A stretch of 64,000 nt of DNA from Closterium sp. NIES-65 (lineage: Eukaryota > Streptophyta > Zygnematophyceae > Desmidiales > Closteriaceae). This document shows, in pieces, positions 1 to 11,996 of the stretch (positions are counted from its first letter, which is position 1; each line of letters begins with the position of its first letter). Under the pieces are notes generated by a model. That model worked only from the letters and a program-made list of their open reading frames with translations. It was not told the DNA's origin and ran no database searches. Location of the stretch: positions 372,001 to 436,000 of the forward strand of contig CANXME010002105.1 of NCBI GenBank assembly GCA_948144175.1, in the 5' to 3' direction. Position numbers and translations under genes: made by a program.

Positions 1-3000
1 GCATGGGAAGATAACACTGCAGGGACGGAGGCATGCTCGCTCCGCGTTGCTGCTGCTGGTGCTGGTTTGCGCCTGCTGTAGCAGAGAGGCGCCTGCACAG
101 CAGCTTCACTCCACGCAGAGTGCGCTCTGCACAGCGCTGGTTGGTTGGTTGCTTGGTTGGGTGGGTGGTTGGTTGGTTGACTGAGTGGCTGGTTGGTTGC
201 CTGGGCTCACAGATCGCTGTGCACACATCGCTGACACTCACACATTGCTGTACACATACATGTACTCACACATGCACTCCCATTCCCACATGAAACATAC
301 ACTATCTCATAACTTCCACGCCTATCTCTCCTGCTGTCGTACTGCTTAGTATGCGCCGCACCCACTGTACATCCTTCCCTTCATTCCCACTACATTGTCT
401 GCAATTCCCTGCTCTGCTCTGCTCTTGCCTTCCCTTGTCTCCTCTGCTCTTCCCGCTCTGTTCTTCCTGACCCGCCAACCCCATGCTGCGCTGCACTCTC
501 GCCTCCAGTGCATGCAATGGGGCGGCTGGCCGATGAGTGGGGCTCATTCCCCCAGGCCATCCTGTGGAAGTTCAAGAACGATTGTCGGGACATGCTAGGC
601 GTCACTTGCACTGCAGATGGCTTTGTTGTATCCCTGTAAGCACTTCCATGCAGGAGGAACAACCTCATCTTTGTATCACACACACACACCCGTTCGGCCC
701 CTGCATTCATGCAGTCGCAACCTGTCTTGGGGGGTCTGATTGGTTTGTTGATCGGCACATTTGTCAACCACTCCCCTGCTTTTGAAACGGAATCGATTTC
801 GAGATTTCTCAAAAGTGCTTCGATTCGAATATGTCTTAGAAGTTGGACGGCACATGCATCAGCCTCAAAATTCATATGTCGGCACCCGCCAATCACCGAG
901 TTGAAAGTCTGTGTTTCATTCAACTTCCCTCGGCAACCACATATTGACTTTCTGTCACACAGTCCTCTTTTCAGTTACTCCTGCAATCTTTGCTAACGTT
1001 TTTGCCATGTAATGGTTGCCCGTCTTCATGTGTGAACAGTCCCCTCCTCCATGTTTATCTTCTCTTCTCCATGTGTGATCAGGTGGGTGAGTGGGGAGCC
1101 TATCATGAAGCCCATTCCAGATGCCATCAGCGGCCTGGAGCGACTCAAATCACTGTGAGCCTTTTCCCTCCTGTGCTTCCCGGTAGTGACCATTCGCTTA
1201 GTTCATCTCAGCATTCCCCATGCCCTCTTCAGCACCACTCTGCTTCACTGCACACCACACCAAGCCATGTCGTCTTCCCCTAGTGCAGCATGCTGTGCAG
1301 ACAGCCTCTGTCTTTCCAAATGCCATATGTGTGTGTCTGTGCCGGTCCCGAATCCCGTGAATGCACACGTGCCAATCACATACACTCGGTGCCGCTCTCC
1401 AGCTCACAACGTGCCCATGCTTCACCCTGTGCCAGTGCCTGCTTGCTTGCCTGTCGGCCTCTCTGCCTCTGCCTCTGCCTGTGGCTTCCCGCAGCACTCT
1501 GACAAACTGCCACGTGCCGGGTCCACTGCCGTCCGCGCTCTTCACTCTGCATCACCTCACAGAACTGTTCGTCCTCCTGCACCTCCTGCAACTTCTGCAG
1601 CCCTTGTTGTTTTATTAACCATAGTAGCGTGTTAATAGCTTTACTGTGCAGCTCACACGTCTATTGTCGCTGCTTCGACTGCACAGAGAGCTCATCATTA
1701 TTCTTGCTGTCCCCATCCACCTTTTCAATATGTAGTACTTAGAACTTACTAGTACACTGCCATGCTTGTGCGGCGGGGGAATGTGGGGGTGTTTTGTGCG
1801 CCAGGAATCTGAACTACAACAATCTCTCTGGGTCTATACCTGCTGACTTCAGCAAGCTTAGCAACCTGCAGTATATGTGAGGAGGCAGCAGTGCAGCATA
1901 TGTGCATGGCACGTGGTGGTGTAGTGTGTTCACACGTGATGTGGCGTAGTTCTGTGATTGTGTTGCAGTGCACTGGATTCCCATGGGTTGGTGTGATGCT
2001 TGGCTGGGTGCTCTATGTTCTCGATGTTCTCGCCCGTCAATCATTTCATTCCATTGTTCTCTGGATTTCCCACTGTATCCTGTTCTACTGTCGTGCGTGT
2101 TTCATGTCATGTCAAGTGGGTGCCTTTGCATTCCTACTTGTTCTGTCACCCTTGCTGCAGTGGGATGGAGTGGAATGCTCTTGGGAGCTCACTTCCCTTA
2201 GAGTTGTCCTCCCTAAACAAGCTTACAACCCTGTGAGTCTCTGCTGCTGCTGCTGCTGCTGCCCCTGCACGCGCCCCCTACTGGTCTACTGCAAGGATGC
2301 CAGCATCAGCAGCATCTGCGCCCAGCATACTGGATTCCCTCCCCTCTTGTGATTGTCCAACTCAGGGGGCTAAGCCACAACTCTCTTTCTGGGTCGCTGC
2401 CAGGCTTTCTAGCACTGCTCTCCAACCTTGCCATCTTGTGAGTGCCATTCCCTCTTATCAACCCCCCCCTCACCACGCTGCCACCACACCACACTCTCTC
2501 TCGCTACGCTCCCTCTCTGTCGTCCGTTGCCTTAGCCGTTATTTCTTACAGTTTTCCCAACTCCATCCCCTCATAATGTACTTATACATTTCCGCACAAA
2601 AAATGAGTCTTTTGCAACACTCTTCCACTGCCTTTTCTCTCCTTCTGTTGTCTCATGCCTCCCCGTTCCGTCAACCTCCTCTCCCATCTCTGTTTCCCTC
2701 TCCGCCCTGCGTCTCAAGGTCCCTGAGCTACAACAGTTTCACAGGACCCCTGCCCGAATTCCTTTCCCAGCTGCAAGGGCTGTCGCAATTGTGAGCACAG
2801 CACCACACTGCCCCCTACTGGACGGAGTTGCATCTGTCTGTCATCCCGGGCATCAGATTGACATTGAAGCCACTAGATAGCACAGCATACGTGCACCACG
2901 CATCCCACCCTCACACCCCTTACCTCCTTGTGCCGTACTGTCTGTGCTGCTGCTGCTATCGCTGCCTCTGCAGTTGTTCTGATTTCCATTGTGATTTCTG

Positions 3001-5369
3001 CCTCAGTGCATGACACAGTCAGCCAGTATCGCCTCGCCTCCTCAGGTACCTGGAGTACAACCAACTGCAAGGAAGCATCCCTTCATCCCTCGGAGCCCTC
3101 TCTCAGCTGCGCATCATGTGAGTCCGTCCGAGGCCCATCACAGGGATGGTTCGACCTGAGACCCGCACACAGCACCAATGCACTTCCTCCCTCCCGGCAT
3201 GAATGGGAAAGGGGGTGCTAAATCAATAGAGGATTGTGCTGATGAGCTTAGCTGTTTTGATGCACCCCCCCCCCCCCCCCCCCGACCAGCAGCAACCTGT
3301 TGCACAAACATGACTGCGGCATTGCTCCCTGAATTTTCTCTCCTGGTCGTGCCTGCCCTTGCATGCATGCCTCTGTGTGCCCTTGCGTGCCACGCATGGC
3401 TTTACGCGTGCCCCTAACTGCAGGTTGCTGGGTGTGAATGACTTCAGCAGCACCATTCCCTCCACGCTGGCCAACCTTAAGAACCTCGAAGTCCTGTGAG
3501 CAGCCACCTTGACCTTTGAATCAACTCAAAAGTCCCTTCGAATGACTTTAGCACCACAGCTCCCTCCCCACTGGTCAACCTGAAAAGCCTAGAAGTCCTG
3601 TCAGCAGCCAAGTTCGCTGCTCTTGCTTTTCTTTCTTTCTTGTTGTCTCAGTTTGTTTGTTTGCTTGTTTGCTTGCTTGCTTTTCTTGATCAAGCCCAAT
3701 CAACTCTTTTGTGATGAACACACAATGAACCCCTGCTTTAATTCACTCTTCCCATGCTTCATCAGCCCCCCTCGTCGAGTCCTTCAGCAGCCCTCATGAT
3801 CAAGCCAATACACATACCCGTTGTCACCCCTCCTTCATCCTTCTCCTTGCAACACCCACAGTTCCCTCCGCACGTTACGCCTGCACGGCCCGGTTCCTCC
3901 GGCTCTCAGCTCATTGCAGAAGCTTTGGCACCTGTGAGTGTGTTTTCGGAGTCGAATCTAAAGTCATTGCAGAAGTTGTGTGTATGTTCACTGGATCTAG
4001 GTGCCAGGAAATGTTCTTGTTAATGAGCTGCTGTTGCAATGCTGATCTGGGCCTGCCTTGCTGTATTCTACAAGGCACTAAGCAGCGAGCTGGTCGTGTG
4101 TCTCGTGGTCGCGAGCCTTGCGACGCGAGGAGCTTCGTGATTGGCTCATCACGACCCGGCTGGTGCAGCAAAGACGCTGTTTAGCTCCTTATTCTAGAAA
4201 GCTGAGTCAAATGAGTGGAGTCACATGATCGCAGCCAAAGCAAAGTCGAATGAGCAGAGTCAAACTAACAGAGTCAACGAGCCGAGTCACGCCCTTGCCC
4301 GTTGCCTATGTGTACATGGATTTGCTCATTCGTGCATTCATGCTGTGCATATTAGGTTCGGGTTTGCAACACCCATTTGCCAAACCCTAGTCCACATGGG
4401 TGTTGGCCACTGCACCAATTATCTTTGGGTGATTCTTCTCAAGGCATCATAAGCATGAAAGTGCATGGGCTGACCGCTTCCTAGTCAAGCCATGCTGGGC
4501 ATCTGGCCAGCCGCTTGTGACTGTCACAAGCTGGAAGCTTTGGTTCTTACCTGAAAAGGGATTCATCCTTCACAAGGAAAACGTAACCTGGGAGCTTAGG
4601 TTTCAGCGCATGGATACGAGGACTGTACGTAGGATCAAAGGCAGATATTAACAAGAATGAAACGTGTCTCACTTTTGTGTGACGAGGCATGGTGGTCATC
4701 GACCAGTTGGCGATCTGAACCCTTCAGAAGACAAGCCGAGGCAGTGGGTGTGGTGTGGTTCTATTCGTGGGCTCGGCCAGGATAGTACCCATGCCCATGC
4801 CCAGTATAATAACCTGCTTCCTCACTTGAGCTGATTTCGTTGTTCACTTCGCATCTCCCCCACCTGCTACCAGCATTGATCTTGCTGCTCTGTTCATGTT
4901 GCGCGGCAGTTCCATGTATGTGAGCATGCACATTAGAGCACGCACACAGGTCCAAGTTGGAGGGTCTGGAGTGCGATGAACCGGAATGAGCCGTGTGTTA
5001 ATCGAGTTGAGGCAGGGACGAGCCGGGGGCGAGCCAGCCTGGTGCGCTGGCAGCTCGTGGCTCGTCCATGTAGGCAAGGTGACCGAGGCCTGCCGAGGTC
5101 AGAATGAGTCCAGAATGGTCCGCAAAGAAAGCTGGGCACAGCTCGTCTCTCTTTCCCATTAGCTGGTGGCGTCACCGCCACGCCACCAGACTTGAAAGCA
5201 TCTGATGTTTCAGAACGGGTGCATCAGATGCTTCAGCATCTGTTTGACACGGAAGAATCATTTTCCACGATGGCATGTGCTCGCATGTGCGTGGCAGGGA
5301 GCTGTCTTCCACATCTCTGTCAGGACCTCTGGCACCCATTGTGGCGCACATGACAAGCCTGAAGAAACT
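1..5369 (+). CDS. Secreted LRR protein: signal peptide, LRR N-cap and nine LRR exons (5' part of a larger gene)
   Basis: The frame over about 1-143 encodes a hydrophobic leader (LLLLVLVCACC, then REAPAQQLHS). Its start codon lies left of the window. The exon at 509-635 encodes an LRRNT_2 cap (ADEWGSFPQ, DCRDMLGVTC, ending FVVSL). Nine LRR exons follow: 1083-1154, 1805-1876, 2161-2232, 2366-2437, 2719-2790, 3046-3117, 3424-3495, 3862-3933 and 5298-5369. Each is exactly 72 nt, opens after AG, ends before GTGAG or GTAAG, and is in phase 2, so each encodes one 24-residue repeat (for example NNLSGSIPADFSKLSNLQYM). Plant-type extracellular LRRs bind peptides or glycans. No transmembrane segment or kinase is visible. 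The exon series leads into the lectin at 5.5-6.6 kb. The joining exon is not certain, because the best acceptor (5440) opens a frame with a TGA at 5490-5492. Confidence 0.85.
3540..3610 (+). pseudogene. Decayed duplicate of an LRR exon
   Basis: This stretch is an imperfect direct copy of the LRR exon segment at about 3436-3506 (GAATGACTT..AGCA, CCTCCCC..CTGG.CAACCT, GAAGTCCTGT.AGCAGCCA). It has no clear acceptor, and the donor GTGAGC has become GTCAGC, so it is probably not spliced in. A degenerate palindrome (CTTTGAATCAACTCAAAAG) separates the two copies. Confidence 0.7.
3934..5297 (+). other. Long intron between the last two LRR exons
   Basis: I see no convincing coding exon in these 1.36 kb. 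Around 4200-4300 there is a loose cluster of GAGTCA/GAGTCAA motifs. Nothing else is recognisable. Confidence 0.5.
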
Positions 5370-5492
5370 GTAAGCTGAGTGCAGTGTAGCTTGTAACACC
5401 ACTCAAGCATGTTCAATACTTGGTATGGCAGCTTCTGCAGACTGTACCCCGTTGCTGCACAGCTTCATCGCGTCTGTTTATCAACCTCGTGA

Positions 5493-6556
5493 CTACCCCT
5501 CGCCATTGCTTTGGCCTTAATATCACCATCCCCATCCCCCCCCCCACCACCACCACCACCACCACCACCACCACCACCACCACCACCACCACCACCACCA
5601 CCACCACCACCACCACCACCACCACCACCACCACCACCACCACCACCACCACCACCACCACCACCACCACCACCACCACCACCACCACCACCACCACCAC
5701 TGCCACCACCACCACCACTGCCACCACCACCACCACCACCACCACCACCTCCACCACCACCGCCACCGCCACCGCCACCGCCCCCATCCCCATCCCCATC
5801 CCCATCCCCATCCCCATCCCCGTCCCCATCCCCATCTCCATCCCCATCCCCAACCCCATCCCCATCCCCATCCCCATCCCCATCCCCATCCCCATCTCCA
5901 GTCGACCCCGTGGTGGCCTCCTCTGCTGCCACCCCCATGATGCTGAATGGCTCGGCACAGCGCTCTGCTGATGGCGCCCTGCTGCTCACCCCCAAGGCCA
6001 AAGCCACCTGGGGCACGGCCTTCACAGCCGCGCCTCTCCCCCTCTTCTCCTACTTCAACACCAAGGCCACATGCAGTTACCAGCTCGCCTTCAACGCATC
6101 CCTTGCCTTCTCCCTTGCCTTCTCGACTCGACTTGCTCGTGTTTGTCGTCTCTGCGGCGCTGCCAGACCGGCTGGGAGGGGTGGGGAAGCGGAGTGTGGC
6201 GGTGGAGTTTGACTCGGTGCTGAGTGTGAAGCACAGCGACCCCAACGACAACCACGTGGGCGTCAATGTGGGCGGCTCACCTGTGTCCCTCGCCTCTGCC
6301 ACGGCCCCTCTCATCCTCAACGACGCCCACACCAAGCACGCCTGGATCCACTACGACCCCACCAGCGGCGGCACCCTCCGAGTCTTCCTCTCCTCGGACC
6401 CCCAGTAGCCCCCCACTCCCATTCTCCGAGCTCGAGTGTCGCTCTGCTCCATCCTGCAGCCCAAGGCGTCCACTGCTGCATTCTACGTCGGCTTCACAGC
6501 CTCGTCCACCACCGCCCCACAAGCACACTCCGTCCTCAACTGGACCTTCACTGCAG
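5493..6556 (+). CDS. Pro-rich linker plus L-type (legume) lectin domain, disrupted
   Basis: A frame through the CCA/CCCCAT repeats encodes a polyproline run and then a Ser-Pro run, like linkers of hydroxyproline-rich cell-wall glycoproteins, running straight into PVDPVVASSAA. A legume-lectin fold follows: ALLLTPKAKATWGTAF, then LDLLVFVVSAALPD, then VAVEFDS, DPNDNHVGVNV, WIHYDP, and C-terminal FYVGFTAS and NWTFTA. VEFDS and DPNDNHVG match the Asp-bearing metal/carbohydrate site of the family. The frame changes between about 6075 and 6140, and an in-frame TAG lies at 6406-6408 with homology continuing in the same frame. This is either a pseudogene, a sequence error or an unrecognised small intron. 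The exon ends at a strong donor (GCAG/GTATGT) in phase 1. It follows the LRR exons and may join the protease exons from 11997. No kinase domain is seen. Confidence 0.75.
5535..5900. repeat. (CCA)n and (CCCCAT)n microsatellite coding Pro/Ser-Pro
   Basis: About 230 bp of CCA triplets are followed by (CCCCAT)n-like hexamers with rare interruptions. On the plus strand, in the lectin frame, this reads polyproline then (Ser-Pro)n. The other frames give His/Thr, Trp or Gly runs and are treated as artefacts. The pyrimidine-rich tract ends in CTCCAG at 5896-5901, so it could instead act as the polypyrimidine tract of an acceptor. Confidence 0.85.
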
Positions 6557-7239
6557 GTATGTGCCTCTCGGTTGTGTGACTCTCAGGTAAGGTTTAGCAA
6601 AGCCAGAATGCAAAACGCTTTGAGTCAGGCCAGGTCAATTTGTCGTAACTCACTAGATTGCAAGTTCGACTTGCAAGTCGGTTCGAGGTTTGACTTCAAG
6701 TGTTAAACTGACATCTTTCTGGTTCCACTGACACCTGTTTATGCCATTTCTTTTGTTGCAGATTGAATTCTTTCTTTCTCTGTTAGGTACATATTAGGCA
6801 AAGGTGGGTGGGATTGTAATGATCAAACTAGTCCAGTAACAGCTTGATTCAAACTTTTTTTCGAGATTGATCCTTTTTTTTTCTGGAAAAACTCGACTGA
6901 GTTGAGTTGATCAGCAAGTTAAAGGACGGCTCTAATGCAAGTACGTTTTACTCGACAATATTATAAAAGCCTGTGGCAACATCTCATAGGCAAACCGCGG
7001 TTCACGGCGTCGTGCTGCCACATTCGTGCAGATCTAGCATTATCATGGATGAAGCAGTCGGTGGCAGGACCAGCTTTGTGGGGCGATAGGGAGTTGGACG
7101 CCATCAGTCTTTACTTAGGCATGGCAACTGGTTGACCTGTCCCGGCCTGCCATGACCCGGGCCAACTAGGGGAGAATACAAGCTTGGTCAGGTCGACCCG
7201 GTCTCTGGTCAAGACCCCGGGAAAGCTGACCTGACCTGC
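6557..7239 (+). other. Intergenic or intronic sequence left of the TRIM element
   Basis: No coding exon is recognisable. The right third (7130-7239) is a degenerate GACCCG/CCCGGG-rich stretch that resumes after the TRIM at 8528, as expected if the TRIM inserted into it. Confidence 0.5.
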
Positions 7240-8527
7240 TGTCAGAGTTATATTATTGTAACTGCATGTAGATATAGCAGTAGTGTAGTTATCACATTCT
7301 GTTTGGTGGATTACCCCCTTTCCTATCATATTTGTACCCTTAGCTCTTTAGTGAAGTTCTCTTTCATTGCCAACCCCCTCACACTCTACCTCCTAGCATG
7401 GCTCCTAAGGCTAAACCCTAGCAACATATCTTGACATGGTACAGAGCAGGAATTTCTCCTGAGGACCTATTTTTTTTAATGATCATGGGCCCACCCGTCG
7501 CGCCGCCCGTAATGCGCCCCGCGGGTCCCCCGAATCGCCCCGTGGATGAACCCCGCGGGTCCCGTTTTTCGCTTTCTGCAGGCCCTTCGTTTCGCGTCGC
7601 GCCCGTGCGCCCTTTTCGTCCGTCACGCTCCCCCCGTCGCCCCGCGATCCGCCTTCGCCAGCGCGGACGCCAGCGCCACGGCCAGCCGCGAGCGCCAACG
7701 CTGCAGCCAGCCGCGAGCGCCAGCGCCTGCGCGGACCGCCAGCGCCACCGCCAGCAGCTGCGACGGCCGCCAGCGCTAGCGCCAACGCGACCGCCAGCGC
7801 CGGCAGTGGGTGATTCCGCCCTTCCCTTCCGTCGTGGGGGGGGGGGGGTTGGGGGGAGGGGGCGGGTGTGAGGAGCCTGCCGCTCCTCCCTCCCTTCCCT
7901 CTTCCTCTCTCCCTGCAGCAATTGTTGCTGAGGGGAGGGGGGGGGAGAGAGGGTAAGGGGGGATAAAGGAGGGTATGAGAGAGAGTGGCAGAAGCAGCAG
8001 CCCTGCATTTGCAACTGCCACCCCCTGCTCCTGTGGCATCTCCAGCTGCAGCCCCTGTTGCCACTTAATTCGTCTCTTTCGTTTGCTGCTGTTGAGCGGC
8101 AGGTGCTGCCGTTGAGCCTGCTGTGCCGCCGCTTGTTGCCGCCGCACGCCGCTCTCCAGGCGACCTGCGCCACATGCACCTTTCTTTCGTTTCTGAATTG
8201 GCTAAGGGGTTTCTGCTGTTGTTTCTGCCACTGCTGCACTGGTTGTCATTGCTCTTGCGTGCTAATGCTTTCAGTACACTTGCGGGTTGTGATTTATGCT
8301 TTGCTATTCCTGCATGCAGTTAAGGGGGGATGTCAGAGTTATATTATTGTAACTGCATGTAGATATAGCAGTAGTGTAGTTATCACATTCTGTTTGGTGG
8401 ATTACCCCTTTTCCTATCATATTTGTACCCTTAGCTCTATAGTGAAGTTCTCTTTCATTGCCAACCCCCTCACACTCTACCTCCTAGCATGGCTCCTAAG
8501 GCTAAACCCTAGCAACATATCTTGACA
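7240..8527 (+). mobile_element. TRIM-like short LTR element, structurally whole, no coding capacity
   Basis: Two 197-bp LTRs (7240-7436 and 8331-8527) begin TGTCAG, end TTGACA and differ at about two bases. A primer-binding site TGGTACAGAGC, close to initiator-Met tRNA, follows the left LTR. A purine tract AAGGGGGGA precedes the right LTR. The direct repeat CCTGC on both sides (7235-7239 and 8528-8532) is the target duplication. The internal 0.9 kb is GC-rich and codes for nothing recognisable. LTR similarity indicates a recent insertion. Mobilisation would depend on enzymes of a Copia relative such as the one at 55.3 kb. Confidence 0.9.
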
Positions 8528-8921
8528 CCTGCTTACTAGATTGGGTCTGCTGTGACACGAGGCAGGCCGGTCGGGTAAACCCAACAATGAATCGGGTTGA
8601 CCGATGGGTTAATCTTACTTAGCGTCAAGGGGACTGGCGAATTTTCTACCAATTTACACGGATTGGCGATTTTGGCCGCCTATGTGAACCAGTGGCGCTT
8701 TGATTAGTTGTTGTAATCGAATAGTGGAACCACTGAACCAGTTCGCTCCTAACTGAACCGAACCGACCTGCGGTTAGTTCCGGAGCTCGTGTTAAAATAG
8801 AGTAACGAACATGGAGCATCCACTCTTGAAATCTGTTTGAACGGTTAGGGTAGGTACGAAATAAGTTTCGTGAAACCCCAGGTGCCATGGATGACATGGC
8901 AAAAAGCTGTATCGAGAACGT

Positions 8922-11261
8922 TTCTAGAATTGAACCGTTGATTAAATTAGGAATCACAAGGGCATAGTTGGAGCTAGGAAAAGGGGGGGTCGGTTGAGTA
9001 CATTGCCAACATTATTGGCCACCACCAATAAGTTGGTTTAGAGAATTATGGGGTGGTCTCAGTAATGTCGACAAAGTGGGCCAACAGTATTGGGGGGGCA
9101 ATAATTGTTACTTAGAATGCGCACTTATCCAATTGCTAATAGCCTCAGCTACTACTATAACTCTCTCCTCGGGGTCACCTCCGAGGGTCTCTGGATGCCT
9201 GACCAATGTCAGCCCCTATCCAAGGATCCGAGTGTGTCGAGAGAAAGTTGTAATGACCACTGAGTTGCAGCAGCGTTCGTCTCTTTCTCGGCGTAGTCAA
9301 ACGGATGGTTACCTTAGCCGCGCTGTGGTAGCAGGCACGGGGAAACTTCCTAGTCAAGATATATTTTCTAGAATTGCACAACATACAATGATATAGAAGC
9401 ATTTCTCCAGTGCAATATGTTCTAATTATCCTGCTTGGTTCCTATTGCTATCCAGGCGCACACAGTTTCAAGTTTCCCACCTTTTGTTTGTAACTTGGTG
9501 GGCTCGCGATTTGCCATCAACAAACTTCTCAAACTTTCGCGCGAACCCGTTCGACGGTTCCGATGCGTGAAATATTTTTCCGCGCCTTTCTAAAACGGTC
9601 ACGATCAGACCGTTCGTGAGCAGTTTGTAGCCTGGAGTTCGGGCGAACTGTAGGCTGCCACGTGTTTGCGATCCCTCGAAGCGTGAGCAACTCCCTGAGT
9701 TATGTGCTTCACTTGTGTTCAGATCGCGAGTAACAAACCTCGCCTCGATCATCTCACTGGTCTCACCACCAGCCCTGAAAACGATTCGCGAGCATATGAG
9801 GCTCGCGCTACTTCCCACGTGGCGCGAACAGCTGCTTGCTCATCAACGAAAATGAACACGCTACATGAGCAGCGACCAATTGCGTTCCTTGAACAGTGGT
9901 GGCGCGAGCAGCAGCTCGCTCAGTAACAAGCTGAACTCGCAGCGCAAGCAGCAGCCAATTCGAACACCCAGTGACGAAATGAACACACCGCGCGAGAAGC
10001 AGCCAATCGCAGCTGCTGAAAACACCACACCAGAAACCATCGCAGCGCGAACAGCCACGTGAGCAGCTCGATGTAGTTGACTCGAAAATCAAGCTTGAAC
10101 CTTGAACAGCATCCGCAGCTCCCATTGGTCAACGACTCCCGTTGACTTCCTCGATTGTAGGAAAATGCCGTTTCTGCTTCAGGTCCAAACTGATAACTTC
10201 TTGTGCACCCTGTATGAAGTGAAATCGGCAGATTAATGACAGAAAATTGTCTCCGTAGTCAACAATCATTCCCCAAGTTTGCCTTGGGGGGCAATAATTG
10301 GACCAACGTTGGGCTCCAACCCCAACAAGGGTTAAACCTAGTTGTGCACCCAAACATAGTTTGGGTGCCTATCTCTATCATAGGGTTTATAAGATCAAAG
10401 CAAGTCACAGAATAGTATAATATAACACAACTCCTCAGCTTGCATAGATTTATATACCTGGATAAGATAAGACAGCAACTTCTGAATCAGTCACCATGGG
10501 GAGTAAGGCCCAGGAGAAGCAAGATTGCCGAGTGAGTAGCACGGTTGAGGGCCTTGGTGAATATGTTGGCGGGGTTGGAGGATGAGTCGATCTTGCGCAC
10601 GGTAATGTGTCCATCCTGGACAAGGTCATGAACGAAGTATTGCCGGAGCTCGACCATTGAAGACAGCTTCTTTCGTGAGATGGATGGTGCTGGCGTCGTC
10701 ACACCCTAGAGAGGGACAGGGTTTTGTTGTGAGCCAAGTTAGGCATGAGCATTTGGCCTGGCCCGACCCGGCCCGACCCGACTTGGCCGGACCAAGCGAG
10801 TTTCTGGACCGGGTTGGGTCGGGCTAGTCTCGGACCAGGATGTTGAGTACCCTGACCCGACCCGGGGGTTAGCCGTAAGAGCTCTGATAGCATGCTAGAA
10901 TTAAACCGTTGATTATATTAGGAATCACAAGGGTATAAATAGTTGGAGCTAGGAAAGATAAGGGTTGGTTGAGTACATTGCCAACATTATTGGCCGCCAC
11001 CAATAAGTTGGGTTGGAGAATCATTCAGGAGCCCCAATAATGTTGGCCAAAGTGGGCCAACATTATTGGGGGGGGGCAATAATTCCCCAATCCAACCTTG
11101 GGGCCCAATAATTGGACCAACGTTGAGTTCCAACCCCCAACAAGGGTTAACCCTAGTAGTGCACCCAAGCACAGTTTGGGTGCCTGTCTCTATCCTAGGT
11201 TTTATAGGATCAATGCAGGATGCAGAAGAATAGTATAATCTAACAAAACTATCAAGATACA
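8922..11261 (-). mobile_element. Copia LTR-element remnant, most of the internal region lost
   Basis: On the minus strand the 5' LTR is 10893-11261 (about 369 bp), followed by a primer-binding site (TGCTATCAGAGC). A short fragment at about 10490-10700 encodes the end of a Copia RNase H (VQDGHITVRK, NPANIFTKAL). The second LTR is split into pieces at 8922-9108 and about 10262-10444 by an inserted sequence. This is an old, broken fossil with most of gag-pol missing. A (GACCCG)n-like degenerate stretch lies at 10740-10870. Confidence 0.75.
9109..10261. mobile_element. Unidentified insertion inside the Copia LTR
   Basis: The Copia LTR at 8922-10444 is continuous with its sister LTR except for this 1.15-kb block. 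The flanks CAATAATTG (left) and CAATCATT (right) may be a worn target duplication. No ORF with recognisable content is present. The right half (9830-10050) has a degenerate repeat of the form ATGAACAC..GCGAGCAGC..CCAATTGCG. It is probably non-autonomous; its class is unknown. Confidence 0.5.
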
Positions 11262-11996
11262 TTTGAGAAAGGAAGTGGGGAAAGGATAATCAAACTTGTG
11301 GGGTGTGTTCAGTTCGGAACCAATGAAATGAACATAAACTGAACCTTGCTCTAAACATGATGGAATAACAAAATAACATAAAGATAAATATCACAGCGAG
11401 CTCGAGCCTACTCAAACAAGTTGAGCTAATTAGTGGGTTTCAACGCTCCAAAAATGCCTTGTCCTGTCATTGCTCGGTGGCCCGTCTGCACGGGTTTCCC
11501 TGTCAACCAGGCTTGCCTTGAATCGATCCACAATTCAGGATGTTCATATGCCCACGCACCCACCCATTTCTTAGAAATGGCTGCTTGCTTATGACATGTC
11601 GTGTCAGCCAGAGTAAGACAACATTGGGGGTGTTTTTGCGCGTGTCCTTGTACACTCCAATTTGTGGTGCTGATTTTTTCCGATTGGACACTGTTTGGTC
11701 AGGTTGAAACTGTATGCAACTAGAGCATCGCTCCACCTTAACACCTTCTGTTACTGCTTGTTTCTCTGCCACACCTTCCATGTGGTTTCCTGCTGTGGTT
11801 GTAGATCTTCCGCTCAACCCGCGCTTTGACCCTTCAAGTGAGTAAGTTTGGCGCTTTTTCGTTGTCGCCATCGTGAGTCCATTCGTATCATTAATTTCTC
11901 CTCTCCGCTCTTAACGATGTTGCTCTTAACACTGTTTTCGGCTTTTAACACTGTTTTCTCCTCCCAACGCCCAACTCTCCTTCCTCCGCCCACCAG
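11262..11996 (+). other. Sequence upstream of the protease exons
   Basis: I looked here for a start codon, signal peptide or I29 prodomain exon for the protease and saw none. A pyrimidine-rich stretch (11940-11996) leads into the CCACCAG acceptor of the first protease exon. Confidence 0.5.

Noticed and set aside
5413-6335. Long ORFs on both strands (poly-Val, poly-Gly, poly-Trp, poly-Thr) through the CCA repeat
   Set aside because: They are shadows of one triplet repeat. Only the plus-strand Pro/Ser-Pro frame continues into a recognisable domain.
1-6556. LRR receptor kinase
   Set aside because: No transmembrane helix or kinase exon is visible after the LRR or lectin parts on the plus strand, nor after the minus-strand LRR array.
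7418-8239. 273-codon minus-strand ORF and neighbours
   Set aside because: Low-complexity interior of a TRIM-like element; no similarity to any known domain.
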